Shown here piece by piece: positions 38,081 through 48,830 of a DNA stretch of 64,000 nucleotides (within the stretch, counting starts at the first letter, position 1; each line of letters opens with the position of its first letter). The notes beneath the pieces are model-generated. The model was not told where the DNA came from and ran no database searches. It was given only the letters and a program-made list of their open reading frames with translations. Origin of the DNA: Tanypteryx hageni (Eukaryota > Arthropoda > Insecta > Odonata > Petaluridae); NCBI GenBank assembly GCA_028673005.1, contig CM054112.1, forward strand, positions 24,417,624-24,481,623. The letters run 5' to 3'. Both the position numbers and the translations under genes were made by a program.

Positions 38081-40327
38081 CCAACTTGTCGGGGACGTCA
38101 AAGCCGAGGATACCATCACGTCAGACCACCTGCCACTCATCTTCCCCATCACCACCGGAGGACATTAATCAACTCGGATTGGGCAAAAGCGAACTCTGGA
38201 ATGTTCGAGAAAATCATCGCCGAAGGATTACTCCCTGCAGAGAGACCTAAGACAACCACTGAGGTAGACAACGCAATCGATACATTAAACAATATCATTT
38301 AACAGGCTGCGGACGAATGCACCCCAAGGAAGAAAATCGACGTAAAAAAACGCCTCTGCTTAAATACGTCGTCGCTCTTATCAAGGAAAACTGGAGGATT
38401 TACCGAGAATTCTAAAAGAGGAAGGACCCAGCATTAAAAACCGTTTGGAACAGGAACCAGGCCATCATCTAAAGAAAGGTACTTGATTATAAACACGATT
38501 TATGGCATAAGAACTTGCGCGTGTCTAGATTACAGGTACAGCAAAAGGTTCTAGGACCGATGCAAAGGCTTCTCGTGAGCTATACGACAAGAAGAATCCC
38601 ACCTAGTTCACGACGGGAAAAGCCTCTGTACGGAGGAATTCTTACGCGTCCTGGAAGAAATACACACGCCGACCGGCGATCCATGTTTCGACGAGAAATT
38701 TCACAGAGAGTCCATAGAGGTAATGCAGAACATTATACCTAACTTAATCCCCACAGATATCAGCGAGGAAAACGAGGAAGGAATCATCGACGACGACCTG
38801 AAAGAAGCCATAGCCAGCACGAAGAATTCTGCTTTTCGACCTCCTGGACGATAACGTGGCAACAAACGCATGTCAGGTATTTCCCCACGCTTAAAAAATT
38901 CCTCCTAATGATTTATAATTCCTGCTTCTCCATGGGTTGCTACACAAAGCAATGGAGAAACGCGCACACCATCATGCTCCTGAAACGGGGGAAAGACGCG
39001 AAAAATTATCGCCCCATCAGCCTTACGAGCGTCCTCGGAACGATGCTGGAAAAAGTGGTCGTGAAAAAACTTACGGCGAACCTAGACGCAGGCGGCATCC
39101 TCCCAGACCATCAATACGGATTCCGAGCGCACAGAACAACCACGGACCCACTGACGATGCTCACCATCACGGCGGGAGAAGAAATCAACGAAAGAGGGTG
39201 CACGGCCGCGATCTTCATGGAGATCGAAAGGGCATTCGACAAACTCTGGTATGACGGGCTATCCCTAAAAATCTCCCTAATTCCCGACATCCCACCCAAC
39301 TTATCCCGATTCCAATACTCCTTTATCTCCGACCGACATGCAAGAGTCAAAGTAGGTGGCACCCTGTCCAATCCCTTCCGCATTCAATCCGGCGTGCCCC
39401 AAGGAACGGTATTATCGACGCTCCTTTTTATTCTGTATTGCGCTGACATGCCTTCTCCCGCTCTTCCACAGATGACCCTCGCGCAGTACGCAGACGACAC
39501 GGCGCTGTGGGCCACGACACGCAAATCTGACACCGCAGCACGTTATCTACGAAAGAACTTCCGGCGGCTCGAGGAGTGAATGAGAAAGTGGCGCCTTCGG
39601 CCAAACCCAGAAATATCGATCCTGATGACCTTCACTGACGAACGGGGGGAACAAGGAGGTCCGCAGCAACCGATTTCCGTCACCCTTTGGGGGAAAAGTG
39701 TCGGCCTGCAGAAAGAGGGGAAATGCCTCGTTGTTACCCACGATCTCCACCTGACGTTCGCCACCCATCTGAGAAACTTGATATCCACCATAGCCAGGCG
39801 CAGCAACCTTATCCGAGCCGTACGAGCAAGAGTTACAGGCGTCTCCGAGGAGACGGCCGTACACTTGTACAAATCATTCATCAGACACGTCATCGACTAT
39901 GGCGCCCCCGCCATCACGCCGCTCGCAAAACGAAACATCTCGAGGCTGGCAGCCATCGAGAGACTCAACCTCCGCAACATCATGAGGGCTCCGATCCGCA
40001 CACCCAGAGCCGAGGTACGCGCGCGGGCCGAAATAGAACCGAATGGCGAGACTCCGCTGCAGAGCGGTCGAAAGAATGAGGGCACACATCCCCCACCTCT
40101 TCCAACAAATCCTCGCTCCTTTACCCATTATCCTCCCAACCCACCCCAAACACAAGCGCCCCACCCCGGCAGGATAATATAGGCGACGCTATCGCTCTAT
40201 TGCCCAGACGCCCCTCACCTCTACGCCCGCAACAAAGTCCCTCTCTCCCCCCACCTGTTCCCTCAGGACGGATTGCCCCTGCTGCCGCCAAAGAAGAAAA
40301 AGAAATGGACGGCGGAGTCCAACAAAA
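38081..40327 (+). pseudogene. Jockey-clade LINE, copy 4
   Basis: Same truncation, same Glu at motif A (39220-39222) and same TGA (39577-39579). It has additional changes: several missense differences in the post-RT region and an 11-bp deletion after GAAATAGAA near 40038, between CCG direct repeats, which shifts the last ~40 codons out of frame. The 3' untranslated end lies in the truncated unit 5. Confidence 0.87.
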
Positions 40328-40905
40328 GCATATTTATTTATCACTATTATTTATATAAAATCAAACCTATTTGAACCTTGTTATATTTTGCTATATTCAA
40401 TTTAACTGTTACGCATTACAAATTGTTATTTGTTATATATTTATTTGTATTTGTTATATTTACTAAGAACTTTGTGAAAAACTGGTGCTGTGAGCAACTG
40501 GAAATGTGATAGTGGCCATCTAGTCATTCCGCCTGTCTACGGAAGGTTTTGCCGGATTTCCCTTCCGTCTCGGGCGAATGCCAGGCAAAAGCCACCCCCA
40601 GAGAAATCAATAAGATCGAAATACTACTGGTTAAACGAATACAAATGAACTATCTGCACCTGAATTTACCCTGAAGAGGCCTTTTTCCGATCTGCCCATG
40701 TGTAAAACAATTGAAATGTAAATGGTATATAAATGAAATATGTATGGCTTATCAGAAAATAAAAAAATTGACTTCGACACGAGTATGTGACAGTTATTTT
40801 GTGGGTGCTCTAACTCAATAACCAATAATCAGGTTAACGCGAAATTTTATATTTAACATGTTTTTGAAAGTCGCAAGATCTGATTAGTTCTTAATAAAAA
40901 TCGGT
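40156..40905. repeat. 10-kb tandem unit, copy 5 (truncated)
   Basis: Collinear with the first ~750 bp of the unit, then homology stops abruptly in the stretch AATAAAAATCGGT near 40905, where unrelated LINE-leader-like sequence begins. It is the most diverged copy. At several sites it agrees with copy 1 against copies 2-4 (GAGGCC near 40676; GGTATATAAATG near 40724). Confidence 0.93.
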
Positions 40906-41247
40906 GTGGCTAGTACCCGACTCCCGTTTACAGTGAGTTAGAGGCCAAAGTGGTGTGTTGCTCCCTGTACCTCTCTTGGGCATCCGACACCCAGACAGGA
41001 TCCAGGAAGCTCAACCACCAGGTACCTCTTCTCCACTTTACGGGTCTCCACGCACGGCAAACGCAGGTGGATCAATAGCCAGATGACCTGGCTGGACTCA
41101 GACATCAGATTCACATACTGTCTGGATGCTACCCAAAGCGAAAAATTGGTTTTTTAACGAGGTTGTCTCCTCGCCCATTGGCCGCCTCTTACGACCAGCA
41201 GAGGGGCTGCGGGAGTATTCTCAATCCCCCTACCCGCAGGGGGGACC
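40906..41247 (-). mobile_element. LINE 5'-leader-like fragment at the array edge
   Basis: The first ~150 bp (GGCTAGTACCCG..., GAGGCCAAAGTG, GTCTCCACGCACGGC) resemble, in the same orientation, the 5' untranslated region of the I-type LINE at 48640-48790. The remainder, read on the minus strand, has GGTCGTAAGAGGCGGCCAATG, a string I associate with leaders of arthropod non-LTR elements. No target duplication was found at its ends. It truncates both the tandem array on the left and the pogo transposase on the right. Confidence 0.55.
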
Positions 41248-41905
41248 ATGTGAGGAAACTTAGAACCATCAGACATTGCACACAAAACAATTGTAAAATT
41301 CAACTTCTCATGCCCAGTAGTTGCTACGGAAACATCTTTCACCCCTTTAAGGTTCACAGTTCTAGCACAAGGAAGATCAAAACTCACCGGAACCTCGTCC
41401 ATATTGCCGACATGCATTGCATCAACTCCAGACATGTTTTCTTTCATATATTGTCTAATCATTTTCGCCTCCCAGTCCATCGGTAATTTTTGGCCGATGC
41501 TTGTCGATTTACGAACACACAAATTGTTCCTCCTCATGAAACGGAATCCCCAGGAAGGATACGCTTTGAAGCCTACGATGTCCATCTCTTGAGCAATGCA
41601 TTTCGCTTGCAATAAGACCCTAGTTGTTGAAATCGTAATGCCTTTTGCCCTTTCTCGTATCACCCACTCATACAGTTATTCCTCTAGTTCTGGCCAAAAG
41701 CATTTTCTAAAATGCATTGCTTGTTTTTTCCAATGCAACTTTTTCAGCACCAATATGCCTTTACGCCATTCTCGTACACTTGATTCCCCTACGTTAAACT
41801 TTCTTCCAGCCTCACGACTTCCTCTTTCTATAGCGAATTTTACGACTTCTAATTTAAACTGCGAAGTGTATGATTTTCACATTTGCATATTTTCGTTTTC
41901 CATGG
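41248..41905 (-). pseudogene. pogo/Tigger-like transposase, truncated
   Basis: On the minus strand from an ATG at ~41903 one reads a CENP-B-type helix-turn-helix (SQFKLEVVKFAIERGSREAG, VGESSVREWRKG), then FKAYPSWGFRFMRRNN (second DNA-binding segment) and the start of the DDE domain with GNMDEVPVSFDLP, which holds the first catalytic Asp, and TTGHEKLNFTIVLCAMSDG. Two in-frame stops interrupt it (after the start region and after PELEE). The homology ends at the LINE-leader fragment at 41247, so the second and third catalytic Asp are gone. Confidence 0.85.
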
Positions 41906-42204
41906 TAAATTAAAAACTTTTTCAATACCGACGCCAAGCTAATTCAAGACTCAGTAAGACCATGTGGTGCACAGTGAAAACAACTGAATAACAGAAAGCC
42001 ACAGCAAATTTTAATTGATTCATTTTTTTCAGGAAGTGCTTGTTTCAAATAGATTTCTTTTTGACTGCGCATTATGTATACATTTGTACCAGGTTTGAAG
42101 AAAATCATTTGCGCGTTATCTATAAGGTGAGCATTATAGACCAGAAAATACGGTACCTGTTTACCAAGATAATTAAACAAAAGAACAGTAGAACATAGTA
42201 CTCA
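41906..42204. other. Unassigned spacer
   Basis: About 300 bp between the pogo remnant and the piggyBac 3' end. No motif recognised; it may be the remaining 5' end of the pogo element or internal piggyBac sequence too decayed to read. Confidence 0.5.
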
Positions 42205-42684
42205 GGTTGAAATTGAAAAGGAACACCCCGAGTCAAGTGCTGGCACCTCTAAACGATTACACAAGGAGACAGAGGAAAGAGAAACACAAGAGTAAAACTA
42301 CTGCTTGAAAAAGGTGTTACATTTGTGAGCGAAAAAAGAACCGCATGACAAAATATAAATGTACAAACTGTAACAATTAAATTTCCTTAGGGCATTCTGA
42401 AAACGTGTGTTAAAACTAGTTAAACATTTTTTACAATGTGAGAAAATTTTAATGTATGAAAAAGGAACGTGCGCTCAAATCTATTAACAATATATGTTAC
42501 TGTACATTAAAATTATAGATATTTTTGTACTGATTACATTACTTGTACCTTTGTAGTGAATAAATATTATCAATTTAAAGCATTCTCTGTAAGTCTGTAC
42601 ACTTCCTGAAGTAATAATTAAATGGAGTCTGATAGATGTCACGCGACTAAATGTGTTTTAAAAAGTGGCACGACTAACGAAGGG
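42205..42684 (+). pseudogene. piggyBac element 3' end (Cys-rich tail and terminus)
   Basis: A Lys/Glu-rich linker is followed by CYICERKKNRMTKYKCTNC, the C-x2-C ... C-x2-C pattern of the Cys-rich carboxyl domain of piggyBac transposases, then GHSENVC, interrupted by TAA stops. After ~270 bp of AT-rich 3' sequence the element ends in a subterminal repeat pair (GTCACGCGACTAAA and GGCACGACTAACGAA) and GGG directly followed by TTAA (42685-42688), the piggyBac target. The catalytic domain is missing. Whether it belongs to the same family as the fragment in the tandem units cannot be told, since the two do not overlap. Confidence 0.75.
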
Positions 42685-42916
42685 TTAAATTTGTAAATAA
42701 ACTGATTCATTTGATTTAAAAACTGTCAATGTTTTGATGATTTTCCCTATGAGTAAAAGGGGAACGGCAGGAGAACAAAGACACGGATAGAATCTGCCGA
42801 CTGGCTAGCAGGTATCAAAAGGGTGGTGCGGTACTCCTCACTTTATCTCCCTTAGCTCCCCACCACTTCATCCAAATTCAACTTCAAAAAAATCAAATTA
42901 AAGCTTATTAAATTTA

Positions 42917-42942
42917 CCGTATTGACCCGAATATAGTGCGAT
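42917..42942 (+). repeat. pogo-like left inverted terminus
   Basis: CCGTATTGACCCGAATATAG followed by TGCGAT; preceded by TA. A second, inverted copy of the core (GCGCTATATTCGAG) lies inside at ~42982-42995, suggesting repeated transposase-binding sites. Confidence 0.8.
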
Positions 42943-43298
42943 GTTTTTTTCCTCAATATGTACCTTTAAAAGTCACATTCGCGCTATATTCGAGTACATG
43001 TAGCTTTAAAACATAAGTAAGTATTACACATCTCCGCACGTGTTTCAGCACATCTATTTATAATCGCTACATTGTAAATGAGGTGGGCGTTCATGTTACG
43101 ATGCTACATTGTACAAATATACTGGAAATGCGCCTTGAGGAGAAAATCGAAAATAGATCAAGGCTAAATTGTAGCAACTTCACATACGTGTTGTCTCCCT
43201 GGAATCGTCTTTTACATACATGTTGTCTTGCAGTCTCGGTAGCTCTTAGGCCAGTGTTTTTGTATTTATAATTTCTGAACCTTTACCCTTATTATTTA

Positions 43299-43666
43299 AT
43301 GGTGGATAGAGAAAAGAAAATTGATCATGTTGAGAAAAAGGCTTCTTCCAAATCCCAAGTTAACAAAGGAATCCGACGAAGTTATGATATGAGCTTTAAA
43401 ATACTCGTGGCTCAAGAGGCAGAAAAAACAAGCAATTTTCAAGCTTCGAAGAAGTATCGCATTCCAGAAGCAACTATACGTTTATGGCAGAAGCATTTAG
43501 ATACATTTGAATGTGCTAACTCAACCAGGAAGGCATTTAGAGGACCTTCAAAAGGAAGATTTGAAGACCTCGAAAATTGTGTCTATGATTTTGTGATGGA
43601 AAAACGAACCGAAGGTTTCCCATCAGTAGAGAAGATATAATGATGAAAGCTTTGGAAGTGTCAAGG
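43299..43666 (+). pseudogene. pogo-like transposase, amino-terminal part
   Basis: Opens with an ATG and a basic stretch, then a CENP-B-type HTH (RRSYDMSFKILVAQEAEK, SKKYRIPEATIRLWQKH). A one-base shift near 43618 ends the first frame; the downstream frame continues as PISREDIMMKALEVSR, as expected for the second DNA-binding segment. The frame is then cut by the LINE insertion at 43667 and resumes at 48818. Confidence 0.85.
43654..43666. repeat. Target-site duplication, left (GGAAGTGTCAAGG)
   Basis: The 13-bp sequence is repeated exactly at 48818-48830, framing the I-type LINE. It lies in the pogo transposase coding sequence (codons for LEVSR). Confidence 0.93.
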
Positions 43667-43805
43667 AATGTATGTATGTGTATGTTTATTGGCGCACCAA
43701 CAGTTAGAGTTATAGGCGCCAGTACCTGCTACTTACACTTACACTGTGTATAAAAAATACTTTTGCTGTCCTTCAGATGTTTTGCAATAAATAGTTAGGG
43801 CATTG

Positions 43806-46800
43806 TCATAATATGTTAAAAAGGCCTGTATGCTTAAAAAATTCTAACACTCGGCTAGTAACAGATGGATCGTCACCCAGGGCTTGATGGAGTTGCTCGG
43901 GAATCTGAAAGGCAAGCCGCTGTCCTCTCAGATCCAAACATTTCGTCAGAATATGTCTGATGGACAGAGATACATGGCACGTATCAAACATCGGTGGATC
44001 CTCCCTACTGAGTAAATACCCATGCGTGAGCCTCGTGTGGCCGATCCGCATTCTGGACACCTTGATCTCTTCCCGGCGATCCTTTCTTGAGCAGCTACTC
44101 CAGTGCTCAAGGATCCTCCTAACACTCTTTAGCTTATTATCCTGTACGAGGTCCCAAGTAGCCTGCCATTTCTTCCTCGAGGCCTCGCGAATACAAAATA
44201 AAATGTCGCTTGTCTGGAGAGCATTGAGTTGCAAAGGCATAGATGCTGCAGTTTTTGCTGCAGCATCCGCAGTCTCATTACCATGGATGCCCTGGTGACC
44301 GGGTATCCAGCAAAATGTCACTGCTTTTCCGCGACGAGAGACCTCGTACAAGAGTTGTTGAAAATCTAGTAGGAGTCCATGGTACAAACTATCCAAAAGC
44401 TGAAGGCTGCTCAAAGAGTCGCTGCAAAACATAAATCGTCGTTCTTTATGTCGAAGGACTAGCTTTAGGGCCATGTTTATAGCAGTCATCTCTGCTGTAA
44501 AGATGCTTGCTGTAGCTGGGAGTGTGCATGTGGAGGATACGACCTCCTCTTCCACCACAGCGCATCCGACTCCATCCTGGGTTTTCGATCCATCTGTATA
44601 AATAAAAACATAGTTAAAATATATATCCTGCATTTCTAAAAACAGCTGTCGGTACATAAAAGGCGGAGTGTTAGGTTTTGGAAGGTTTGTTAATTTTAAA
44701 AACATCCTAGGCCAAGGCGGAATGCCGATTGAGCGCATCTTGACCACTTCTGGTATTGTGTACCCTAAATCTGCAGAGGCATCACATAGCCGTAGCCTAA
44801 TGGGACGGGTGGCACATGGACGGTTAATGAACCTATAATCTAGGCGGCTCTGGAATGTGGCAGAATAGGCTCAGTTCCTCGGTGTAGCTCTAACTCGAGT
44901 AGCATATGAGAGCACGAGTCGCCGTCTTCGAATATGGAGCGGGGGTTCGCCTGATTCTGCATATAGGCTCATTACCGGACTGGTACGGAAGGCACCAAGA
45001 GCAATCCGGATACCTTGGTGGTAAATGGTATCAAGGGCTTTTATATATGACTTGCGAGCAGAGTCATAATCAATCGAACCATAGTCCAATTTGGACCGAA
45101 CTAAGGCTCGATAAAGTCTCATTAGGACCAGTCGATCCCCTGCCCAGTTCTTGTTTGTGAGGCTGCGCATTAAATTTAGGGGTTAGATGCACCTCTGTTT
45201 CAGATCCATGATATAGGCTTTCCAACTTAGGCGTCTGTCGAATACCAGGCCAAGAAACCTAACGAATTCCTTGACAGGAATTTCTAGTCCTGCGAGGGTC
45301 AATGAGGGGTCACGAGTGTGGCCCCTTGCTCTTGAGAAATGAACACATGTGGTTTTCTCGTTAGAAAAATGAAACCATGTCTGCTAGCCCATTTTTCTAA
45401 TTTATTTATTGTCAGCTGTAGCTGACGTTCGGCTGCAGAGATGGTGTATGATGAGCAATATATTGCAAGATCATCCACATATAAACAGAAACGGACAGGG
45501 GCCCTTATAATGTCTGTAATTTCATTAATTGCAGCAGAAAAGAGAGTTACACTCAAGATGCTGCTCTGAGGAACCCCGTTTTCTTGGGTGTAAACATCTG
45601 AAAGTTGCGCTCCAATTTTTACTCGGAAGGAACGCTCGCTTAAAAAATTTCTTATAAAATAGGCAAGATGGCCACGTATGCCCCACTTGTGTAATTGGCA
45701 TAAAATATGCCATCGCCAGGTCAAATCCTATGCTTTCTTCAAGTCAAAGAACACTGCCACTAGGTGATGCCTTTGGATGAAGGCATCCTGCATTGCAGTT
45801 TCAATGGTTACCAGGTGGTCAAGAGTTGAACACCGCTTCCGGAAACCACACTGGTAATCGGAGAGCAGATTGTTCTTCTCCAGGTACCATTGTAGGCGGT
45901 TATTAACTAAACGCTCCATTAACTTGCAAATGCAGCTCGTCAGGGATATTGGACGATAACTAGATGGGTCAGTGTTCTTCCGCCTGGTTTCAAAATGGGT
46001 ATGACATACGCCTCCTTCCAGGTAGACGGGAAGGTGTTGGATTGCCAGATATGGTTAAAGCAATCGAGGACGTATGTCTTCCATTTTGAGGTTGGAGAGC
46101 ATTTCCATTCGTACCTCATCCGGCCCCGGTGATGTATGTCGGGCGACACGGATAGCATGTGATAGTTCCCATTGACAGAATGGGACATTATAGGACTCCT
46201 CATTACTTGATGTGAAGTCCAGGGTTTTGCTCTCTTGGCAGATTTTGTGGTGGAGAAAGGTGACTGGGTAGTTGTCGGTGCTAGATATTTGGGACAATTG
46301 TCTACCAAATGCATTTGCTATAGAAGCTTTGTCAGTGATTAGTGATCCATTTACCATTAAGCCTGTGATTGGGATGCGAGCGTTCCTTCCAGAGAGGTGG
46401 CGTATCTTGTCCCAGACTGCACTTGAGGAGGTTCGACTAGTTATTGAGGATACAAAACGCTGCCATGAAGATCTCTTAGACTCGAGAATCACATGCCTAG
46501 ATCTTGTCCGCATGAGCCTATACCTCTCAAGGTTCTCCATGGATGGCCGGCGACGGAAAAGGGAGAGTGCTCTGCGTTTTTCCCTCACAGCTTTGCGGCA
46601 TTCCTCATTCCACCATGGAACGGAAATGCGACGGGCAATATTTGATGACCGTGGGATAGCAACAGATGCAGCATTAATGATACCAGTTGTGAGTTCTGTC
46701 ATCAAAGCATCTGCATCACACAAAGGTGGTCTTGGGAAAAACACATTTTCCCAAAAAGTCTGCCAGCCGGCACGATCCACAATCCATTTAGGAGAACGAG

Positions 46801-47310
46801 ATTAATTCATGACAGCATTCAGCACCGCGATAACCAGTGGAAAGTGGTCACTGTTGTGAGAGTCCTGTAATACCTCCCAGGTCACATGTGGCACGATACC
46901 TGGGGAGCACACCGAGAGATCGATAGCTGTTAATGCTCCCGTAGCAGGTGACAGGTGTGTGCATTCTCCTGTATTTAGGAGAATAAATTACGTCTTCTCA
47001 AGATATTTTTCTACCACCCTTCCATGTCCATTACAGTACGTGGAGCCCCAGAGCGGAGAGTGGGCATTGAAATCGCCTAATAGGAGGAAGGGGGCTGGGA
47101 GTTGGAGAGATAATTCCTCCAACTCCCTTGAACGCACCCTCCCTACGGGTGGTAGATATAATGAGCACACAGAAAGTCCTGACCCTAGGCTTACACGGAC
47201 AGCAATAGCCTGAAGGTTGGTGTTCAGTGCGATCTCCTCGGCATGGAGGGTGTTCCGAACCACGATGGCTACCCCGCCGCAGGCTCTGTCACCTCCCTGC
47301 GGCGAGATCT
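43806..47310 (-). pseudogene. I-type LINE ORF2: endonuclease, RT, RNase H
   Basis: Read on the minus strand. The endonuclease starts only at GGVAIVVRNTL (~47270); its amino-terminal ~70 residues with the first catalytic positions are missing. LLLGDFNAHSPLWGS and NSDHFPLVI (SDH motif) are present, with TAA stops at ~46987 and ~46803. The linker and RT follow (46055-46780, 45299-46000): SPGPDEV, FPSTWKEAYVIPILKPGG, YQCGFRKRCSTLDHL, motif A VFFDLKKA with a TAG at 45725-45727 where Tyr is usual, GVPQSSILSVTLF, and CLYVDDLAIY. After further frame breaks an open RNase H region (43806-44747) retains YTDGSK, TAEM, CSDSLSSL and NETADAAAK, i.e. the full acidic catalytic set, and a C-terminal Cys/His segment. 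RT and RNase H catalytic residues survive, but the reading frame does not. Confidence 0.9.
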
Positions 47311-48413
47311 GAGGGCTCGGCGTCCATGATGCAATCGGACACCAAGTCTTCCTCTACCTCCCACTCGCGAGGGCTTTTCTTCAGGAAGTGCTTGGCCTTC
47401 CTTGGGGAAGAGCAGCTTTCGGAGGATGTGTCACTATCGTCATACACCTTTGTAGTGACGGCCTTATGAGGTTTCTTTGCCAGCGCTGCATTTTCCTTAG
47501 GTGGATTTTGAGGCTTAAAAGATATAGCGGCGTCCTTGGTGATGACGGACTTGGAAGCTACTTTGGCATAGGAAGGACCAGACATCATTGGATGTTTGAT
47601 CTTGTATTCCTTCCTAGCCTCGCCATAGGAAACCCGCTTGGTGACCTTTATCTCCTGAATGGCCCTTTCTTCCCTAAAGATAGGGCAAGAGGAAGACCAA
47701 GCAGGATGGTCACCTTTACAATTGACGCATTTGTCTTTTTCTGCACATTCTCCCTCATGCTTCTGTAGAGAGCATCTTCCACAGAGTTCCGCTCCTTTGC
47801 ATGAGGGAGATGTGTGGCCATACCTCTGGCAGCGGTAGCACCTCATAGGTCTAGGAATAAATGGCCTTACGGGGATCAACTCGTAGCCAGCATAGATGGA
47901 TGTAGGAAGCGAAGTCGTAGAGAAGGTTAGGACAATGCTGTTCGAGTCCTTTAAGCTGCCATTTCTCCTGGTTTTCAGGCGACGTGCAGCGACCACCTTT
48001 TGGTCACGAAAACCTTCTAACAGCTCTTCTATAGTGCAGTCTGCAAGGTCCCAGGAAGTGATAACTCCTTCACAGGTGTTTAAAGACCTGTGTGGTTCCA
48101 CTTTCACTGGGACATCGAAGAACTTCGTCATGTCTAGTAGCTTCCTGGCCTGTTTTTTGGTCTTGACTTTGACCAGGAGGGAACCTGATCGAAGTCGTTT
48201 GATGCTGGCTACCTGTCCCACAAGTCCATCGATGAACTTGGGCACTACAAAAGGTGAGACTTTCTTGAGAGCCCCATCTTCCATTCCAATTATTAATAAG
48301 AACTTTGGTTCTTCTTTTACTATTTCCATTGCAGTGTTACTGCCATCGTCAACCCTCAGTCTTTTGCAAGATTCTTCCTCTACTGCCGAAGGGTTTTTGA
48401 ATTTTTTGTCCAT
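47289..48413 (-). CDS. I-type LINE ORF1 protein (CCHC nucleocapsid-like)
   Basis: Uninterrupted 374-residue frame, the best preserved gene of the LINE. Residues ~35-185 look like the RRM-like region common in non-LTR ORF1 proteins. They are followed by three zinc knuckles: C-x2-C-x4-H-x4-C (192-205), C-x2-C-x4-H-x3-C (211-223) and C-x2-C-x3-H-x6-C (229-243), then the IQEIKVTKRVSYGEARK motif and a Ser/Lys-rich tail. Such proteins bind the element RNA in a ribonucleoprotein particle. The ATG at 48413 is the first in frame after the leader. The carboxyl end runs directly into the truncated endonuclease of ORF2, so the last residues may be affected by the junction deletion. Confidence 0.85.
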   Translation of the reverse strand: MDKKFKNPSAVEEESCKRLRVDDGSNTAMEIVKEEPKFLLIIGMEDGALKKVSPFVVPKFIDGLVGQVASIKRLRSGSLLVKVKTKKQARKLLDMTKFFDVPVKVEPHRSLNTCEGVITSWDLADCTIEELLEGFRDQKVVAARRLKTRRNGSLKDSNSIVLTFSTTSLPTSIYAGYELIPVRPFIPRPMRCYRCQRYGHTSPSCKGAELCGRCSLQKHEGECAEKDKCVNCKGDHPAWSSSCPIFREERAIQEIKVTKRVSYGEARKEYKIKHPMMSGPSYAKVASKSVITKDAAISFKPQNPPKENAALAKKPHKAVTTKVYDDSDTSSESCSSPRKAKHFLKKSPREWEVEEDLVSDCIMDAEPSDLAAGR

Positions 48414-48817
48414 GTTGTGTAAGGTTTAATTTTTCATCTCCCGGCTTCCCACCCACCACGGAGCCCAACAAGGGGACGATGCGCCGCAAACCGACACAGA
48501 GCGCCAGGACTACCGGGAGATATAGCCGTGTCCTATTTTCCTGTCGAAAACAAGACGGTCGGTACACGACTCGCCCAACCTGGCGTGCGCTGAAAGGGCC
48601 GCCAAGCTCCCCAGCCGCCAGGAGCCGATTGACCGGGAATGGGCTAGTTCCCGGCCTCCCGTCTAGGAGAGGCAAGGGCCAAAGTGAAGTGTTGGGGTCG
48701 CCTTCCCTCCAAGGAAGGTCCCCTCAGCCATCAGGTTCCCCCTTCCCTCCGACACGGGTCGCCACGCACGGCCAACGCGTGGGTGGGCCTATTTTACCCC
48801 AAACCCACGGGGGGAGG
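48414..48817 (-). other. I-type LINE 5' leader
   Basis: About 400 bp of relatively GC-rich sequence between the target duplication and the ORF1 ATG. Elements of this type carry an internal promoter in this region; I cannot point to a specific core motif. A related fragment forms the edge of the tandem array (40906-41060). Confidence 0.6.
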
Positions 48818-48830
48818 AAGTGTCAAGGGA
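48818..48830. repeat. Target-site duplication, right (GGAAGTGTCAAGG)
   Basis: Exact partner of 43654-43666. Confidence 0.93.

Larger units (their letters stand above)
30179..40155. repeat. 10-kb tandem unit, copy 4 (most diverged full copy)
   Basis: Full copy, 9977 bp. The 83-bp shortfall is accounted for by 72 bp lost from the minisatellite and 11 bp lost near 40041. Private substitutions are rare in its first ~4.4 kb but become frequent after ~34.5 kb, toward the right edge of the array. Confidence 0.96.
43667..48817 (-). mobile_element. I-type LINE (RNase H-bearing), full length between 13-bp TSDs
   Basis: 5151 bp on the minus strand: 5' leader (48414-48817), ORF1 (47289-48413), broken ORF2 with endonuclease, RT and RNase H (43806-~47310), and a 3' end with a TATG/CATA simple tail (43667-43690). 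Domain order endonuclease-RT-RNase H together with a CCHC ORF1 places it in the I superfamily. It inserted antisense into the pogo-like transposase. Confidence 0.9.

Noticed and set aside
1..40905. Assembly artefact as explanation of the tandem units
   Set aside because: Units differ by distributed substitutions, a 72-bp minisatellite difference and an 11-bp deletion, which duplicate misassembly of one unit would not create. Units 2 and 3 are so similar that their exact number still needs long reads.
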